Below the pieces are notes generated by a model. The model did not search any database. It was not told where the DNA came from and worked only from the letters and a program-made list of their open reading frames with translations. Shown here piece by piece: positions 34,792-43,206 of a stretch of 64,000 bases of DNA. Source of the stretch: Haladaptatus sp. DYF46 (GTDB taxonomy: Archaea > Halobacteriota > Halobacteria > Halobacteriales > Haladaptataceae). The stretch is from assembly GCF_021083305.1 (NCBI RefSeq), contig NZ_JAJFAY010000007.1, forward strand, positions 1 to 64,000. The letters run 5' to 3'. The translations under genes were made by a program, and so were the position numbers. How positions within the stretch are numbered: the stretch's first letter is position 1; each line of letters opens with the position of its first letter.

Positions 34792-35496
34792 ATGCATCGC
34801 ACCCTCCCCATTCTTGGCCTTGTCCTACTCGTTGTCCTCGCGGGCTGTCTCGGCGGCCTTGGATTCGGCGGTAGTAGCGACGGCCCAACCACAACCACTG
34901 CGGCACCAACCAACACAGAGCCGACACAGACGGCAACCAGCACGCTGTCCCCGACGACATCCAAGACAACGACCACCCCGACCACAACAGCCAGCACGAC
35001 CACAGCAACGACCAGCACAGCAACAACGACGCAACCCAGTACAGCAAGCCAAACAACGACAGTACCGACACAGACCACCGCACGAATCGACGCACCGAGC
35101 GGGGGCCAGCGCTTCGAAGCGCGGGTGACGAAAATCGTCGATCCGACAACCATCAAAATTGAACGCAACGGCAAGACCCAGACGGTTGATCTGATCGGTG
35201 TGCGCGTCCCAAAGGACGGTCTGTACCACACGCGAGCGCTCCAAACCACCAAAGCACAACTAGAGTACAGTACCGTCACGCTCGTCACAGATCCACAGGT
35301 AGGAACCAGCAGTGACGGCCACCCACAAATGTACGTCTATACGGGAGAGTGGCTGTATAACACCCAGTTGCTCCGGTCAGGCTATGCGCGAGTGGCAGAC
35401 GGCGAGTTCAGCAAGCGAGCGGAGTTTGAGCGAAAGCAACAGGAGGCCAAGCAAGGCGGCTATGGCCTGTGGAAGAACACGACGACAACAGCCTAA
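34792..35496 (+). CDS. Lipoprotein with SNase-like fold lacking catalytic residues
   Basis: The 234-residue protein has a lipobox LVVLAGC at about residue 19 and a Thr-rich linker of about 75 residues, likely glycosylated. The C-terminal OB-fold domain resembles staphylococcal nuclease (FEARVTKIVDPTTIKIERNG, TVDLIGVRVPKDG, LLRSGYARVADGEF, EAKQGGYGLW). Aligned by eye, the catalytic Arg35, Asp40 and Glu43 positions read Asp, Arg and Lys, and Arg87 falls on His. It is therefore probably not an active nuclease. It would sit on the outer face of the membrane, perhaps binding DNA during transfer. Confidence 0.75.
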   Translation: MHRTLPILGLVLLVVLAGCLGGLGFGGSSDGPTTTTAAPTNTEPTQTATSTLSPTTSKTTTTPTTTASTTTATTSTATTTQPSTASQTTTVPTQTTARIDAPSGGQRFEARVTKIVDPTTIKIERNGKTQTVDLIGVRVPKDGLYHTRALQTTKAQLEYSTVTLVTDPQVGTSSDGHPQMYVYTGEWLYNTQLLRSGYARVADGEFSKRAEFERKQQEAKQGGYGLWKNTTTTA

Positions 35497-35559
35497 CTAA
35501 GTCAGGCGGATATTGTTGGAATAAAATATTTATCCTTTGGGTACAATTTCTGGACCACT

Positions 35560-36000
35560 ATGCACCTCCAGTCATGGTTACGTCCTGCGGTATACGTAAG
35601 CGCAATCGGCCTATTTGTCCTCGGACTCGGTATCACCGGTGTTGCGATCTCTGGTGAAATCAACGGCGATTACATGATTCAAGTCGACCACGTGAGTGCA
35701 TCGACCACAGAGTCTACGGTATCCTATACTGGTCTCACACCGGCAGAGAAAGCTGTCTTTGACCGGGTGAAATCAGGACACGCAGCTCCCCTCGAGGGAG
35801 CAACCCTGGAGACGTTCGCCAATAACGCTGTTCGTTATCAGGGAGACATCTACGCCTTTGAAACGACGTATGATCCAACCACGCTCACACCACTTGTCGC
35901 TGGGTTCGGAATTGCATTGGCTGTTGCTGGAGGCGCACTATTCTTCCTGACGCGCGTGCTTGATCGGCGGTCGATTTCCCTGCCAGATACCATGTTCTAG
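35560..36000 (+). CDS. Two-helix membrane protein with extracellular loop
   Basis: The 146-residue protein starts MHLQSWLRPAVYVSAIGLFV. It has an N-terminal helix, an outward acidic domain of about 75 residues (VSYTGLTPAEKAVFDRVKSG, NNAVRYQGDIYAFETTYDP), and a C-terminal helix, LVAGFGIALAVAGGALFFLT. This layout is common in haloarchaeal proteins of unknown role. It is the last gene of the 17-36 kb segment before repeat R copy 3. Confidence 0.65.
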   Translation: MHLQSWLRPAVYVSAIGLFVLGLGITGVAISGEINGDYMIQVDHVSASTTESTVSYTGLTPAEKAVFDRVKSGHAAPLEGATLETFANNAVRYQGDIYAFETTYDPTTLTPLVAGFGIALAVAGGALFFLTRVLDRRSISLPDTMF

Positions 36001-36046
36001 CTCCGATCGTTCCGATTTTGTTCTTTTAGTTAACCGATTTTAGTGC

Positions 36047-36088
36047 CACTGCCTCATGTTGCACTAAGCGGGTGTGGACACACCTGAT
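36047..36088 (-). repeat. Dispersed repeat R, copy 3 (inverted)
   Basis: TGTTGCACTAAGCGGGTGTG on the plus strand is the complement of copies 1 and 2. Its flank CCACTGCCTCAT pairs with copy 2 (ATGAGGCAGTGG) and its other flank with copy 1 (AGGTGTGTCC). It marks the right side of the plasmid-like module. Confidence 0.6.
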
Positions 36089-36288
36089 ATTGAGTGACGG
36101 ACTACTGGTGGGAAATGCCGGGTGCTACCAACAAAGCGGAGATTTCGGTAACCAACCGTGTCAATCTTCGCAACATTCCTGACAGACATGATCCTCAAGA
36201 TAGATCGTAAGGACTGAGATTCCACAGCTGGTACACCCTGCGATGATAGCGGTGTTGTCTCGTCGGCATAATAGTCTCACAGAGGGCA

Positions 36289-36651
36289 TCAGGTCCGCGC
36301 TTCGAGTTCCTCGGCGAGGTCAAGATACTGTTCAAGACACCGCGTACCGTGATAGCGGGCGGTTTCACTTCGGGTATCGTAGTCAATGATGCCAGCGGCA
36401 TCCATCTTCGGGAGATGGATGTGTGTCAAGCTCAGCTGCAGGTTCTTCGTCGGTTCGGAGTCGGTGTCGCCAGTGACTCCGTCGCGAGCACTCTCTCCCA
36501 CGCACTCCAAGAGTTCGGTGATAGACGCTACACCATCGTCCCTCGCGATAAGATACGAGAGAGCGTGGCGACGGTGGTCATGGGCGAGGATATCGAATAT
36601 CTGATCGAGCTGGGCAGTAGTGTCATCGCTGACGTTTGATGAGTTAGTCAT
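36289..36651 (-). CDS. DUF7344-type winged-helix regulator
   Basis: The 120-residue protein (MTNSSNVSDDTTAQLDQIFD) shows ILAHDHRRHALSYLIARDDG, LQLSLTHIHLPKMDAAGIID and YDTRSETARYHGTRCLEQYL, the standard DUF7344 winged-helix with the HIHLPK stretch. The ATG at 36651 opens the conserved acidic leader. It is transcribed towards the plasmid-like module. Target genes are unknown. Confidence 0.8.
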   Translation of the reverse strand: MTNSSNVSDDTTAQLDQIFDILAHDHRRHALSYLIARDDGVASITELLECVGESARDGVTGDTDSEPTKNLQLSLTHIHLPKMDAAGIIDYDTRSETARYHGTRCLEQYLDLAEELEART

Positions 36652-37159
36652 GATTGGGTGGCGGAACGCATGATGATGTTATGTTCCGCGTCCCCGCTAC
36701 GCGAATGAACCGTGTCCTAGTGACACAACGACCTGTGTTCAGCACTCCCTCCGTTCGTGGGAGATGAACACACCTTCAGAGATGGCTGTGTTAAACATTA
36801 ACACAGCGTGGACAGAAAAGGGTGGTGGTTGTTACTACGGATGAGGAACTTTCCGTTTGAGAGTGCACCACAGCGCGAGACGGATCCTAGTGAGCCAAAG
36901 ACGAGCTCTGTGCCATGAACACCGACACGTTTAGCGGAGAAAACTGGAATTATTTCACTGCCAAATATACTGCTCACAGACAGTCAACTGCTTCAAATCG
37001 GGTAAATTCGGAAAGTCAATCTCGCCGCCGCCGTCCGTTCCACGTCGGTTATAGGATCAATCAGCCGTCTTGGAACGTGGCGGAATATTACAAGCCAAAA
37101 TAGTGCCACTGAGACATAACCGACAACTCAAGTGTACCATGAGCCATCAGCCATCATCG
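36652..37159. other. Intergenic region without a recognised gene
   Basis: Short open frames occur but carry no domain and poor composition. No repeats shared with other parts of the window were seen. Confidence 0.4.
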
Positions 37160-37495
37160 TCAGTTACCGCTGGATTCGGTTGAATGTGAAAGGATGATGG
37201 TACCGTCAGTCTGGACACGAACAATGTAGTCTTCGTACCTAAATTGTACTCGCCTATTGGTGTCCCGGAGAGTCCCGTCATGGCGGGGCTCAAAGAGTCT
37301 ATCAAGAGCTTCTGGGTCAACAAAGTCAGACAGAATCGCCAATTCGCTTGGGTCGGCGTTATTCAGCGTGGCGATGGCGCTGACGAGTGTTCGGCTGACC
37401 GAGTCTGTTTTGGGATCGAAGGTAAATTGATGCGTTGTTTGGTCGGCGTGTTCTCGGTGCTGGTTGGACGTATCGCTCGTGGTGTGATCGGTCAT
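37160..37495 (-). CDS. HalOD1 output-domain protein
   Basis: With the ATG at 37495 (MTDHTTSDTSNQHREHADQT) the protein is 111 residues with a complete HalOD1 domain: SVSRTLVSAIATLNNADPSE, LAILSDFVDPEALDRLFEPR, VQFRYEDYIVRVQTDGTIIL. It is close in sequence to the gene at 1664-2014, including the MTxHxxSD leader and FDPxxDSVS, which suggests duplication. The 47 extra residues of the longer frame are not family-like. Confidence 0.85.
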   Translation of the reverse strand: MTDHTTSDTSNQHREHADQTTHQFTFDPKTDSVSRTLVSAIATLNNADPSELAILSDFVDPEALDRLFEPRHDGTLRDTNRRVQFRYEDYIVRVQTDGTIILSHSTESSGN

Positions 37496-37771
37496 GATAT
37501 GTGGGCGAGTGAGACTCTGTGATGCGCGCAACCTGGGTTCTAATCGCGTGAAATACGCCACCGGTGGAATACCACTGCCGTTTACAGCAGTGAATGCACA
37601 GTGTGTGCTGGTTCGGAGTATCCCATCAGTGCTCACTCCGGTTAAAAGCGGCGTTAGCTCACAATCACACAGGTTTGCTGAACACCATGTGCTTCCCTTC
37701 AGAAGTCACTGAGACGATGACTTGGCGTGAAAATCTTGGGGGTAGTTACCACTAGGCAGCGTAGAAAAGAT

Positions 37772-38002
37772 ATGGAAACATATGCAGATCCATCCCAACA
37801 ACCGACTATGAGTGTAAAGCAAGCAGTGGCTACATTAGAGGAGTGTCAGCCTGATCAGCTTGGAACACTGAGTGCAGTAGTCGATATTAACGAGCTCGTT
37901 CGGGTTCTTGATCCGCCGAGTGATCGGGAATCGGTTGTATTTCGGTACTGTGGGTATTCGGTCGAAGTCACGTCCGATCGTAGAATTCGTGTCGAACCAT
38001 AA
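37772..38002 (+). CDS. HalOD1 output-domain protein, short form
   Basis: From the ATG at 37772 the protein has 76 residues (METYADPSQQPTMSVKQAVA). It carries QLGTLSAVVDINELVRVLDP and SVVFRYCGYSVEVTSDRRIR. It is barely more than the domain itself. The usual DPDAL motif is replaced by DINEL, a divergent version. It is divergent from the other HalOD1 gene at 37160-37495. Confidence 0.75.
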   Translation: METYADPSQQPTMSVKQAVATLEECQPDQLGTLSAVVDINELVRVLDPPSDRESVVFRYCGYSVEVTSDRRIRVEP

Positions 38003-38132
38003 GTGATAGAATCAGGTCTCGCGGGTGGGTCAAAAGCAGAAAGAGGAATTGCTGCGGTTAGTATACAATACTAACCTTGGAAATCTATTCCGACTTCAAA
38101 GCAAGAGCAACAATGATAGCAGTGTTCGCCGG

Positions 38133-38710
38133 TCATTGATCGTCAGCCACCTCAATTTGGAGTGACCCGCTGCAGTCGCCACAACTGTACTTCTCGGGGC
38201 GTTTCACAACTTTCGAGCGTTGATAGCGCGCGAGTTGTCCGCCGCATTCGGTGCAGATTACCCACCTGTTCGGAACCTTGAACCGCTCGTAGTGCTGTGA
38301 GGTGTCGAGCATATCCGTCCAGCGGGTGAACGTCTCACCGTGGTTCGCTTCCCCGAACTCGTGGTACTGCTAAGCGTGAATCAACTCATGGCGCACCGTC
38401 GAACTAAATTGCTCCCAGCCGTGCGCGTGTCGTAAGCGTCCCAGCTGAGCGTGATCGTAATCACGTCCGTGTCGAGGTCGTACTTCGTCACTCCTGCCTG
38501 CCGTTTCGCGCGGTGCGACACGTCCCACGCAATCGCCTCAATCGGCAAATCGGGGAAATGCTCAGCGGCGACATCCGCCGCGTGTGCTTGCGCTCGGTCA
38601 AGCAGGTCGCGCTCGGTTGTTGGTTGGTTGCCGTCCTCGTCGGGCGTATCCGCACACTCGGTCAGCGTTCGCTGGGCGGCTACATCGGCCAGCGTTGTTT
38701 GGCGTGACAT
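38133..38710 (-). pseudogene. SprT-like zinc metalloprotease-type protein, inactivated
   Basis: The first 95 or so codons (MSRQTTLADVAAQRTLTECA ... ITITLSWDAYD) match the intact gene at 53416-53991. A frameshift near 38425 then changes the frame, and the codon for Trp in HELIHAWQYH reads TAG at about 38371. The remaining frame still encodes the family end, with RWVICTEC and CGDC zinc-ribbon cysteines, finishing at 38133. Two independent lesions mean the gene is dead. The upstream SWIM-type gene of the duplicated cassette is also altered. Confidence 0.88.
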
Positions 38711-38731
38711 AAATAGAAAAAAGTGAGTGGG

Positions 38732-39088
38732 TTAGCAGCAGTCGGTGAGAGCGCCCTTCCGGGTGGCTTCCGCACCACAGTTCTCACACGTCCAGTAGGT
38801 GTGATCGACGTTGCCGTACGTGTCGTAGCCGGTGGACGGGCCACCGAGATGTCCGTCGTCCGATGGGAATGCGTTGAGCGTCCTGTCATCGGTTGCGTTT
38901 TCGACGGCGGCCATATGCTTGCAGAACGCGTTTCGGTGGACGTGATGCGGGCACGTGCAGGCCATCAGGTCGTTGGTCACGTCGACCTGTCCGGGGACAT
39001 CAACATTGTAGGAGAACTGTTCGGCCTGTGCGCGCGTTTCTGTGGCTTCTTTCCCATGGTGCTCACTGTCGGGATCAGTCTCGGACAC
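38732..39088 (-). CDS. SWIM zinc-finger protein with internal deletion
   Basis: The 118-residue protein has the SWIM motif CTCPHHVHRNAFCKHMAAVE and a C-terminal ribbon CENCGAEATRKGALTDCC. Compared with the paralogues at 40483 and 59883 it lacks about 20 residues just before the SWIM motif: VDVTND runs directly into LMACTC, where the others have ESHxNPAEHxY-type sequence. The deletion is in frame. SWIM fingers bind DNA or protein. It lies upstream of the SprT-like gene on the same strand, 21 bases apart. Confidence 0.8.
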   Translation of the reverse strand: MSETDPDSEHHGKEATETRAQAEQFSYNVDVPGQVDVTNDLMACTCPHHVHRNAFCKHMAAVENATDDRTLNAFPSDDGHLGGPSTGYDTYGNVDHTYWTCENCGAEATRKGALTDCC

Positions 39089-39209
39089 GTAGACCTGTAC
39101 GTCGTCGCCCAGTTGATAGGGGTCGCTCGCTGGTTAGGGCACGTCCTCCATCGATATTCGGTATTCTGTGTAGTGAGTTTTTATCAGTACCGAACATCTA
39201 TATGATACG

Positions 39210-39296
39210 ATGGCCAACGATCCCCTGACCTATACTAACGATGTTCTTGACGTAGATCCATTCGAACCGGAATCAGTCGCAACGAACTTGTTATAA
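39210..39296 (+). CDS. Tiny ORF, possible gene remnant
   Basis: MANDPLTYTNDVLDVDPFEP then ESVATNLL and stop gives 28 acidic residues with haloarchaeal composition. No family is recognised. It may be a leftover 5' end of a longer gene. Confidence is low because short acidic frames arise by chance. Confidence 0.25.
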   Translation: MANDPLTYTNDVLDVDPFEPESVATNLL

Positions 39297-39415
39297 TTTG
39301 TCTGTCGCGTAGCTAGAAAACGATGGTCTGTTTGATTTCGTCGGGGATCATACATCAACAATACGGGATACAAACAGTGTGATTTTACGAATGCGTGGTG
39401 AACTTCCCAATAGCC

Positions 39416-40135
39416 ATGGGAGACAATGATAGAGATTGGGATGAATTTGATCCAGAGGCGCGCGAAGAACGCGAAATCGGTCGCGAGATGGTTTCGAAGA
39501 GTACGGGTCTCGGATCGGTCATGGCGCACTTCTATCGCGGAGAGATGAGTGTAGTCACGACATGGCGCCAGCGACTGGATGAGACAATCAACTGGGCAGT
39601 AACGATTATCTCGGCGATCCTCATCTATGCTTTCTCAACCGAGGGCAAGCACGTGATTCTCCTCACTGGGATGGTGGTGATCGCTGTATTCTTAGGAATC
39701 GAAGCCCGGCGCTATCAGGCCTATGACGTATATCGGTCGCGAGCACGGATGCTCCAGGAGAACCTCTTTGCAAATACACTCGATCCCTCACAAGGCGTTG
39801 AGCACCCCGCCTGGCGGCGTGAACTCAGTGATGATTATCGAAATCCGACGATCAAGACGCCCTATTTGGAAGCACTTGCACGACGACTCCGTCGGATCTA
39901 TCTTCCGTTTTTCGTGCTCATGCTCGCCGCTTGGCTATTCAAACTCACGGCTTTCTCCTCCCAATCATTATTCAAAACAGCCGCGATAGGAAAGATACCA
40001 GGACTCATTGTACTCGGGGTTGTAGGCCTGTCATACATCATTTTAGTTGCAATTACATTCTGGCCACGCGAGCGGAAGGCAAAAGGCGAATTCGACAAAG
40101 TCGAATACGGCGAGTGGAAAGAATCTGATCAATAA
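39416..40135 (+). CDS. DUF2270 membrane protein
   Basis: With the ATG at 39416 (MGDNDRDWDEFDPEAREERE) the 239-residue protein shows FYRGEMSVVTTWRQRLDETI and NWAVTIISAILIYAFS. These are followed by RRYQAYDVYRSRARMLQENL, LARRLRRIYLPFFVLMLAAW and a C-terminal TFWPRERKAKGEF. These are the landmarks of DUF2270, a haloarchaeal membrane family with four helices and unknown role. A paralogue lies at 56503-57207. The upstream frame to 39395 adds seven doubtful residues. Confidence 0.85.
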   Translation: MGDNDRDWDEFDPEAREEREIGREMVSKSTGLGSVMAHFYRGEMSVVTTWRQRLDETINWAVTIISAILIYAFSTEGKHVILLTGMVVIAVFLGIEARRYQAYDVYRSRARMLQENLFANTLDPSQGVEHPAWRRELSDDYRNPTIKTPYLEALARRLRRIYLPFFVLMLAAWLFKLTAFSSQSLFKTAAIGKIPGLIVLGVVGLSYIILVAITFWPRERKAKGEFDKVEYGEWKESDQ

Positions 40136-40482
40136 TCACTCTAGCTTAAAGAACGGGCCGCTCAAGACGATCAGTGCGGTCTAAGTCTACTCTGCTTTGT
40201 TGAATAGCAAGATGGCGGCAGGATACCCTGTGATATTTGTAGAGTAAAGCCAATAAAGTTGGGATGTAATGAAAGTAAACCTCCTCGACTTCGCTAGCGA
40301 ATGAAAGCACGGTGCTCAACCCAGGTGGACTACAGATCTTTTCACAGCATCACTATCCGATATTTTGCGCACAGGTATTCTATGTATTCCGCCAGCATAC
40401 CCATAACAAGGATGTCCTGCAGATATTCTCTCTTCAGTGACTTTGGATCAGATCTAGTGACGAGCAATCAGAGTGAGTGGGA
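40136..40482. other. Intergenic region between convergent genes
   Basis: The DUF2270 gene and a minus-strand SWIM gene converge here. No coding frame or repeat is convincing. Confidence 0.4.
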
Positions 40483-40884
40483 CTAGTTCGGTAGTTCCTT
40501 CCGACCCGTTCGCACGCATGGCCAGCGCGGGAAGCCATTCAGGCCGCCACACTTGCACTCTACCGATTCAGTGTCGTCTTCGTCCGTCTCGTTGTCCTCC
40601 GGCAGGAACGCCGTCAGGGTGCCATCATCAGTTGTGGTTTCTACGCCAACCATGTGCTTACAGAACGCGCTTCGGTGAACGTGATGCGGGCAGGTGCATG
40701 CCATCGCGTCGCCGGTCACGTCGTCCAGCGTGACCACGTAGTGATGCTCAGCAGGATTCTCGTGGCTCTCGTTGGTGACGTTGATGAGTCCGGGGACATC
40801 GACGTCGAAGGCGAATTGTTCGGCCTGTGCGCGGTTCTGTGCCGTCTCGTCAGCTTCAAGGGCTGCGGATCGGTTTGTACTCAT
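40483..40884 (-). CDS. SWIM zinc-finger protein
   Basis: The 133-residue protein (MSTNRSAALEADETAQNRAQ) has NVTNESHENPAEHHYVVTLD then MACTCPHHVHRSAFCKHMVG, with the SWIM ligands C-x-C and C-x-H. It ends in an acidic stretch and a CKCGGLNGFPRWPC segment instead of the CENCG ribbon seen in the copy at 38732. It is the best complete reference for the SWIM copies in this window. A DNA- or protein-binding role is inferred from the domain. Confidence 0.82.
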   Translation of the reverse strand: MSTNRSAALEADETAQNRAQAEQFAFDVDVPGLINVTNESHENPAEHHYVVTLDDVTGDAMACTCPHHVHRSAFCKHMVGVETTTDDGTLTAFLPEDNETDEDDTESVECKCGGLNGFPRWPCVRTGRKELPN

Positions 40885-41044
40885 GGTCTTTCGCTCAGAT
40901 TTGGAAGACCGGTGCCGGGTGTTCTAGCACCCGGCGCGTTTCTACACGCCCGAGGGCACCTTTCCGGCCGATATTACTTCTGCGTGTGGATTCAGGGGAC
41001 AGTATACTTGATTCACTTGTCTATGAAGAGTGGATTGCTTGGAA

Positions 41045-41094
41045 TCCATTTGTCTCACTGCTCCATGTCGCACTAAGCAGACATGGACACCTCA
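41045..41094 (-). repeat. Dispersed repeat R, copy 4 (inverted, diverged)
   Basis: The complement reads GGTGTCCATGTCTGCTTAGT then GCGACATGGAGCAGTGAGAC. It matches copy 1 through the AGTGAGACAARTGGAT flank. It lies 77 bases before an HTH-10 gene. Confidence 0.55.
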
Positions 41095-41170
41095 CGCGAA
41101 AACGGGAGCATCTTTGGCGCCTGACCTGCTGTGCCCATGCTCTTATCCCTTCCCAGAACTTTGCGTTGCT

Positions 41171-41848
41171 ATGAGTGTCATTGCTGAATTTACGGTACCG
41201 AGTGACACACTCGCGCTTTCGGAGACACTTGAACAAACTCCTGAGATGACCATCGAAATCGAGCGTGTTGTCGCTCGTGGCAATGACCGAGTGATGCCCT
41301 ACTTCTGGATCCGCGGCGGTGACTACGGTACGTTTGAAACGGCTGTCAAAGACGATCCATCAACCCAGAATATTACGAAACTTGATGACTATGAGAATGG
41401 CACACTCTATCGGGCCGAGTGGACACAGAACATCGAGAGTATCGTCTACGCCTATCTTGAAGTCGGAGCGTCAATTCTTGAAGCGACTGGACAGATAGAA
41501 GGGTGGGAGCTTCAGATGCGCTTCGACAATGAACACCTCGTGAGTGGTTTCCAAGAATACTGCACAGAACATGAGATTCCATATGAATTGACCCGATTGT
41601 ATCATCCCTCGGAGCCGATGGGTGGTGGCCAGTATGATCTCTCCCCAAAACAGCGGAATGCGCTGGTTACCGCGTTAAACAATGGGTATTTCGAGGTTCC
41701 ACGCGCGGTATCAATGGACGCAATAGCAGATAAGATTGGTATTTCCCAACAATCATGCTCAAAGTTGTTACGCCGGGCCCATCAGAACCTAATCACCAAT
41801 GTGTTGACGGTGGGCCATCCAGAGGATGGTTCGATACAAGAAGAATAG
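41171..41848 (+). CDS. HTH-10 (Bat-type) regulator
   Basis: From the ATG at 41171 (MSVIAEFTVPSDTLALSETL) the protein has 225 residues, with the BAT-associated domain (VMPYFWIRGGDY, LYRAEWTQNI, LQMRFDNEHLVSGFQEYC). The C-terminal HTH-10 is LSPKQRNALVTALNNGYFEV then MDAIADKIGISQQSCSKLLR. It resembles the gene at 50585-51259 in its start and AHDTEH/ARGNDR region. Frame extension to 41030 is not family-like. Confidence 0.88.
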   Translation: MSVIAEFTVPSDTLALSETLEQTPEMTIEIERVVARGNDRVMPYFWIRGGDYGTFETAVKDDPSTQNITKLDDYENGTLYRAEWTQNIESIVYAYLEVGASILEATGQIEGWELQMRFDNEHLVSGFQEYCTEHEIPYELTRLYHPSEPMGGGQYDLSPKQRNALVTALNNGYFEVPRAVSMDAIADKIGISQQSCSKLLRRAHQNLITNVLTVGHPEDGSIQEE

Positions 41849-42043
41849 CATTGTGCTTAGTCGGTCCTACTCCGGGTAGAGAGTGCACAGGCCAACATCG
41901 GATGGAGAGGGCGTATATACTCCCCATAGATTCTTCGTTTTGGAGTTTCTTTTTCCCACTATGACTAACGGCTCAAAGAACCAACACCTCTGTGCACTCC
42001 ACGAGGATACCGCACTACCAGTACAGGACACCCTCTTCAAGTG

Positions 42044-42772
42044 ATGACCGGAACAATCGTTGAAGTAACCATCCCGAGCGAACAGTTTGCACTCGAACAC
42101 ACACTCACTGAATTTGAGACACTGACGTTTGAGGTCGAGCAGATGGTCGCCATGAATCGCGATACCCTGATGCCGTTCATTTGGATTGACTCATCCGATC
42201 TCATCAGGCTTGAAACGGCGTTTAGGGCTGATGAGAGCGTTGCTGAGTTTGAGCGCATCGCTGATTTTGAGACTGACTGTCTGTATCAGCTCACATGGGT
42301 GGATCGCATTAGCCATCTGATTCGGATTCTTGTCGATGAAAAAGGAACGGTGATGAGCGCAACGGGCTACGACGACACGTGGCACCTGCGGCTGTTGTTT
42401 GCCGACCGGGATGCAGCCACCCGCACCAATGCCTATTGCGAAGAGCAGGGTATTGACTTTGGCATTGAGAATATTCATGAGTTTACTAATCACAGTGGCA
42501 GTCGCGTAGGGGTAACAGATCCGCAACAAGAGACGCTTCAGCTCGCTGCTGAGCGTGGCTATTATACAGTGCCTCGCGAGGCTACCGCAGAAGACCTCGC
42601 CAAGGAATTCGGGATTAGTCACCAAGCGCTGTCCGAGCGGCTTCGGCGCGGGCACGGCGCTCTCGTCACGCATGTGTTTGGCGGAAGTGCCGGGACGTCG
42701 GAATCGCCAGAACCAGCAGACACCACGTCTGACAAAAGGTCGGCGCCGAGTACAGAACCACATGGCGACTGA
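42044..42772 (+). CDS. HTH-10 (Bat-type) regulator
   Basis: The 242-residue protein (MTGTIVEVTIPSEQFALEHT) carries the BAT-associated domain (LMPFIWIDSSD, LYQLTWVDRI, WHLRLLFADRDAATRTNAYC). Its HTH-10 is VTDPQQETLQLAAERGYYTV then EDLAKEFGISHQALSERLRR, with a Ser/Thr/Pro-rich tail. It is a clear duplicate of 57442-58152, most residues of the core being shared. In both loci a HalOD1 remnant follows on the opposite strand. Confidence 0.9.
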   Translation: MTGTIVEVTIPSEQFALEHTLTEFETLTFEVEQMVAMNRDTLMPFIWIDSSDLIRLETAFRADESVAEFERIADFETDCLYQLTWVDRISHLIRILVDEKGTVMSATGYDDTWHLRLLFADRDAATRTNAYCEEQGIDFGIENIHEFTNHSGSRVGVTDPQQETLQLAAERGYYTVPREATAEDLAKEFGISHQALSERLRRGHGALVTHVFGGSAGTSESPEPADTTSDKRSAPSTEPHGD

Positions 42773-42779
42773 GGTAGTG

Positions 42780-42861
42780 GCTGTGTTTGTCACATCGAAA
42801 ATGCCAATCCTATCGGCACGAACAGTAACCTGAGATCCACAGTATTGGGAAGTAGCATACA
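42780..42861 (-). pseudogene. HalOD1 C-terminal remnant
   Basis: The minus strand reads TSQYCGSQVTVRADRIGIFD, matching the last strands of HalOD1 domains (FQYCGYxVTVxxDRT). The rest of the domain is gone, apparently lost up to the miniature element at 42895. The same fragment, better preserved, sits at the same place behind the paralogous HTH-10 gene at 58170-58313. Confidence 0.45.
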
Positions 42862-42894
42862 GATCCGTCCATCGAATGAACGATGCCTATCGTC

Positions 42895-42990
42895 GGCACT
42901 GTCTAGTTGAGCCAGCTTGAGGAATGAGCAGGTTGAGAGTAGCATGAATCACTAACTCTTCAACCTGCTCGTCCTTATCTAGACAGTGCT
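42895..42990. mobile_element. 96-bp IS6-derived mini-element
   Basis: It begins GGCACTGTCTAGTTGAGC and ends TTATCTAGACAGTGC. Its right two thirds (about 42924-42988) is nearly identical to the transposase-proximal end of the IS6 element at 4656-4722. This includes AGCATGAATCACTA and the inverted repeat GAGCAGGTTGA / TCAACCTGCTC. It is thus a deletion derivative of that element. I see no clean target duplication. Confidence 0.85.
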
Positions 42991-43206
42991 CCCTACGCAA
43001 AATAATATCAGATTATTTCCGACAGTATCTTCGTGCTTGTTAGGTAGACTGAGGGTAGAATCCGACGTGATTTTCCATGGTTCGTTTATTCATATACTAT
43101 ATTATATATCGAGAAATTCACCAACAACCTAAAGCGTATAACTCGCCCTCTGCTATTCTAATTGGCTAAATACAGTTACACCTCATGATGGTTACGAAGA
43201 CCTGAT

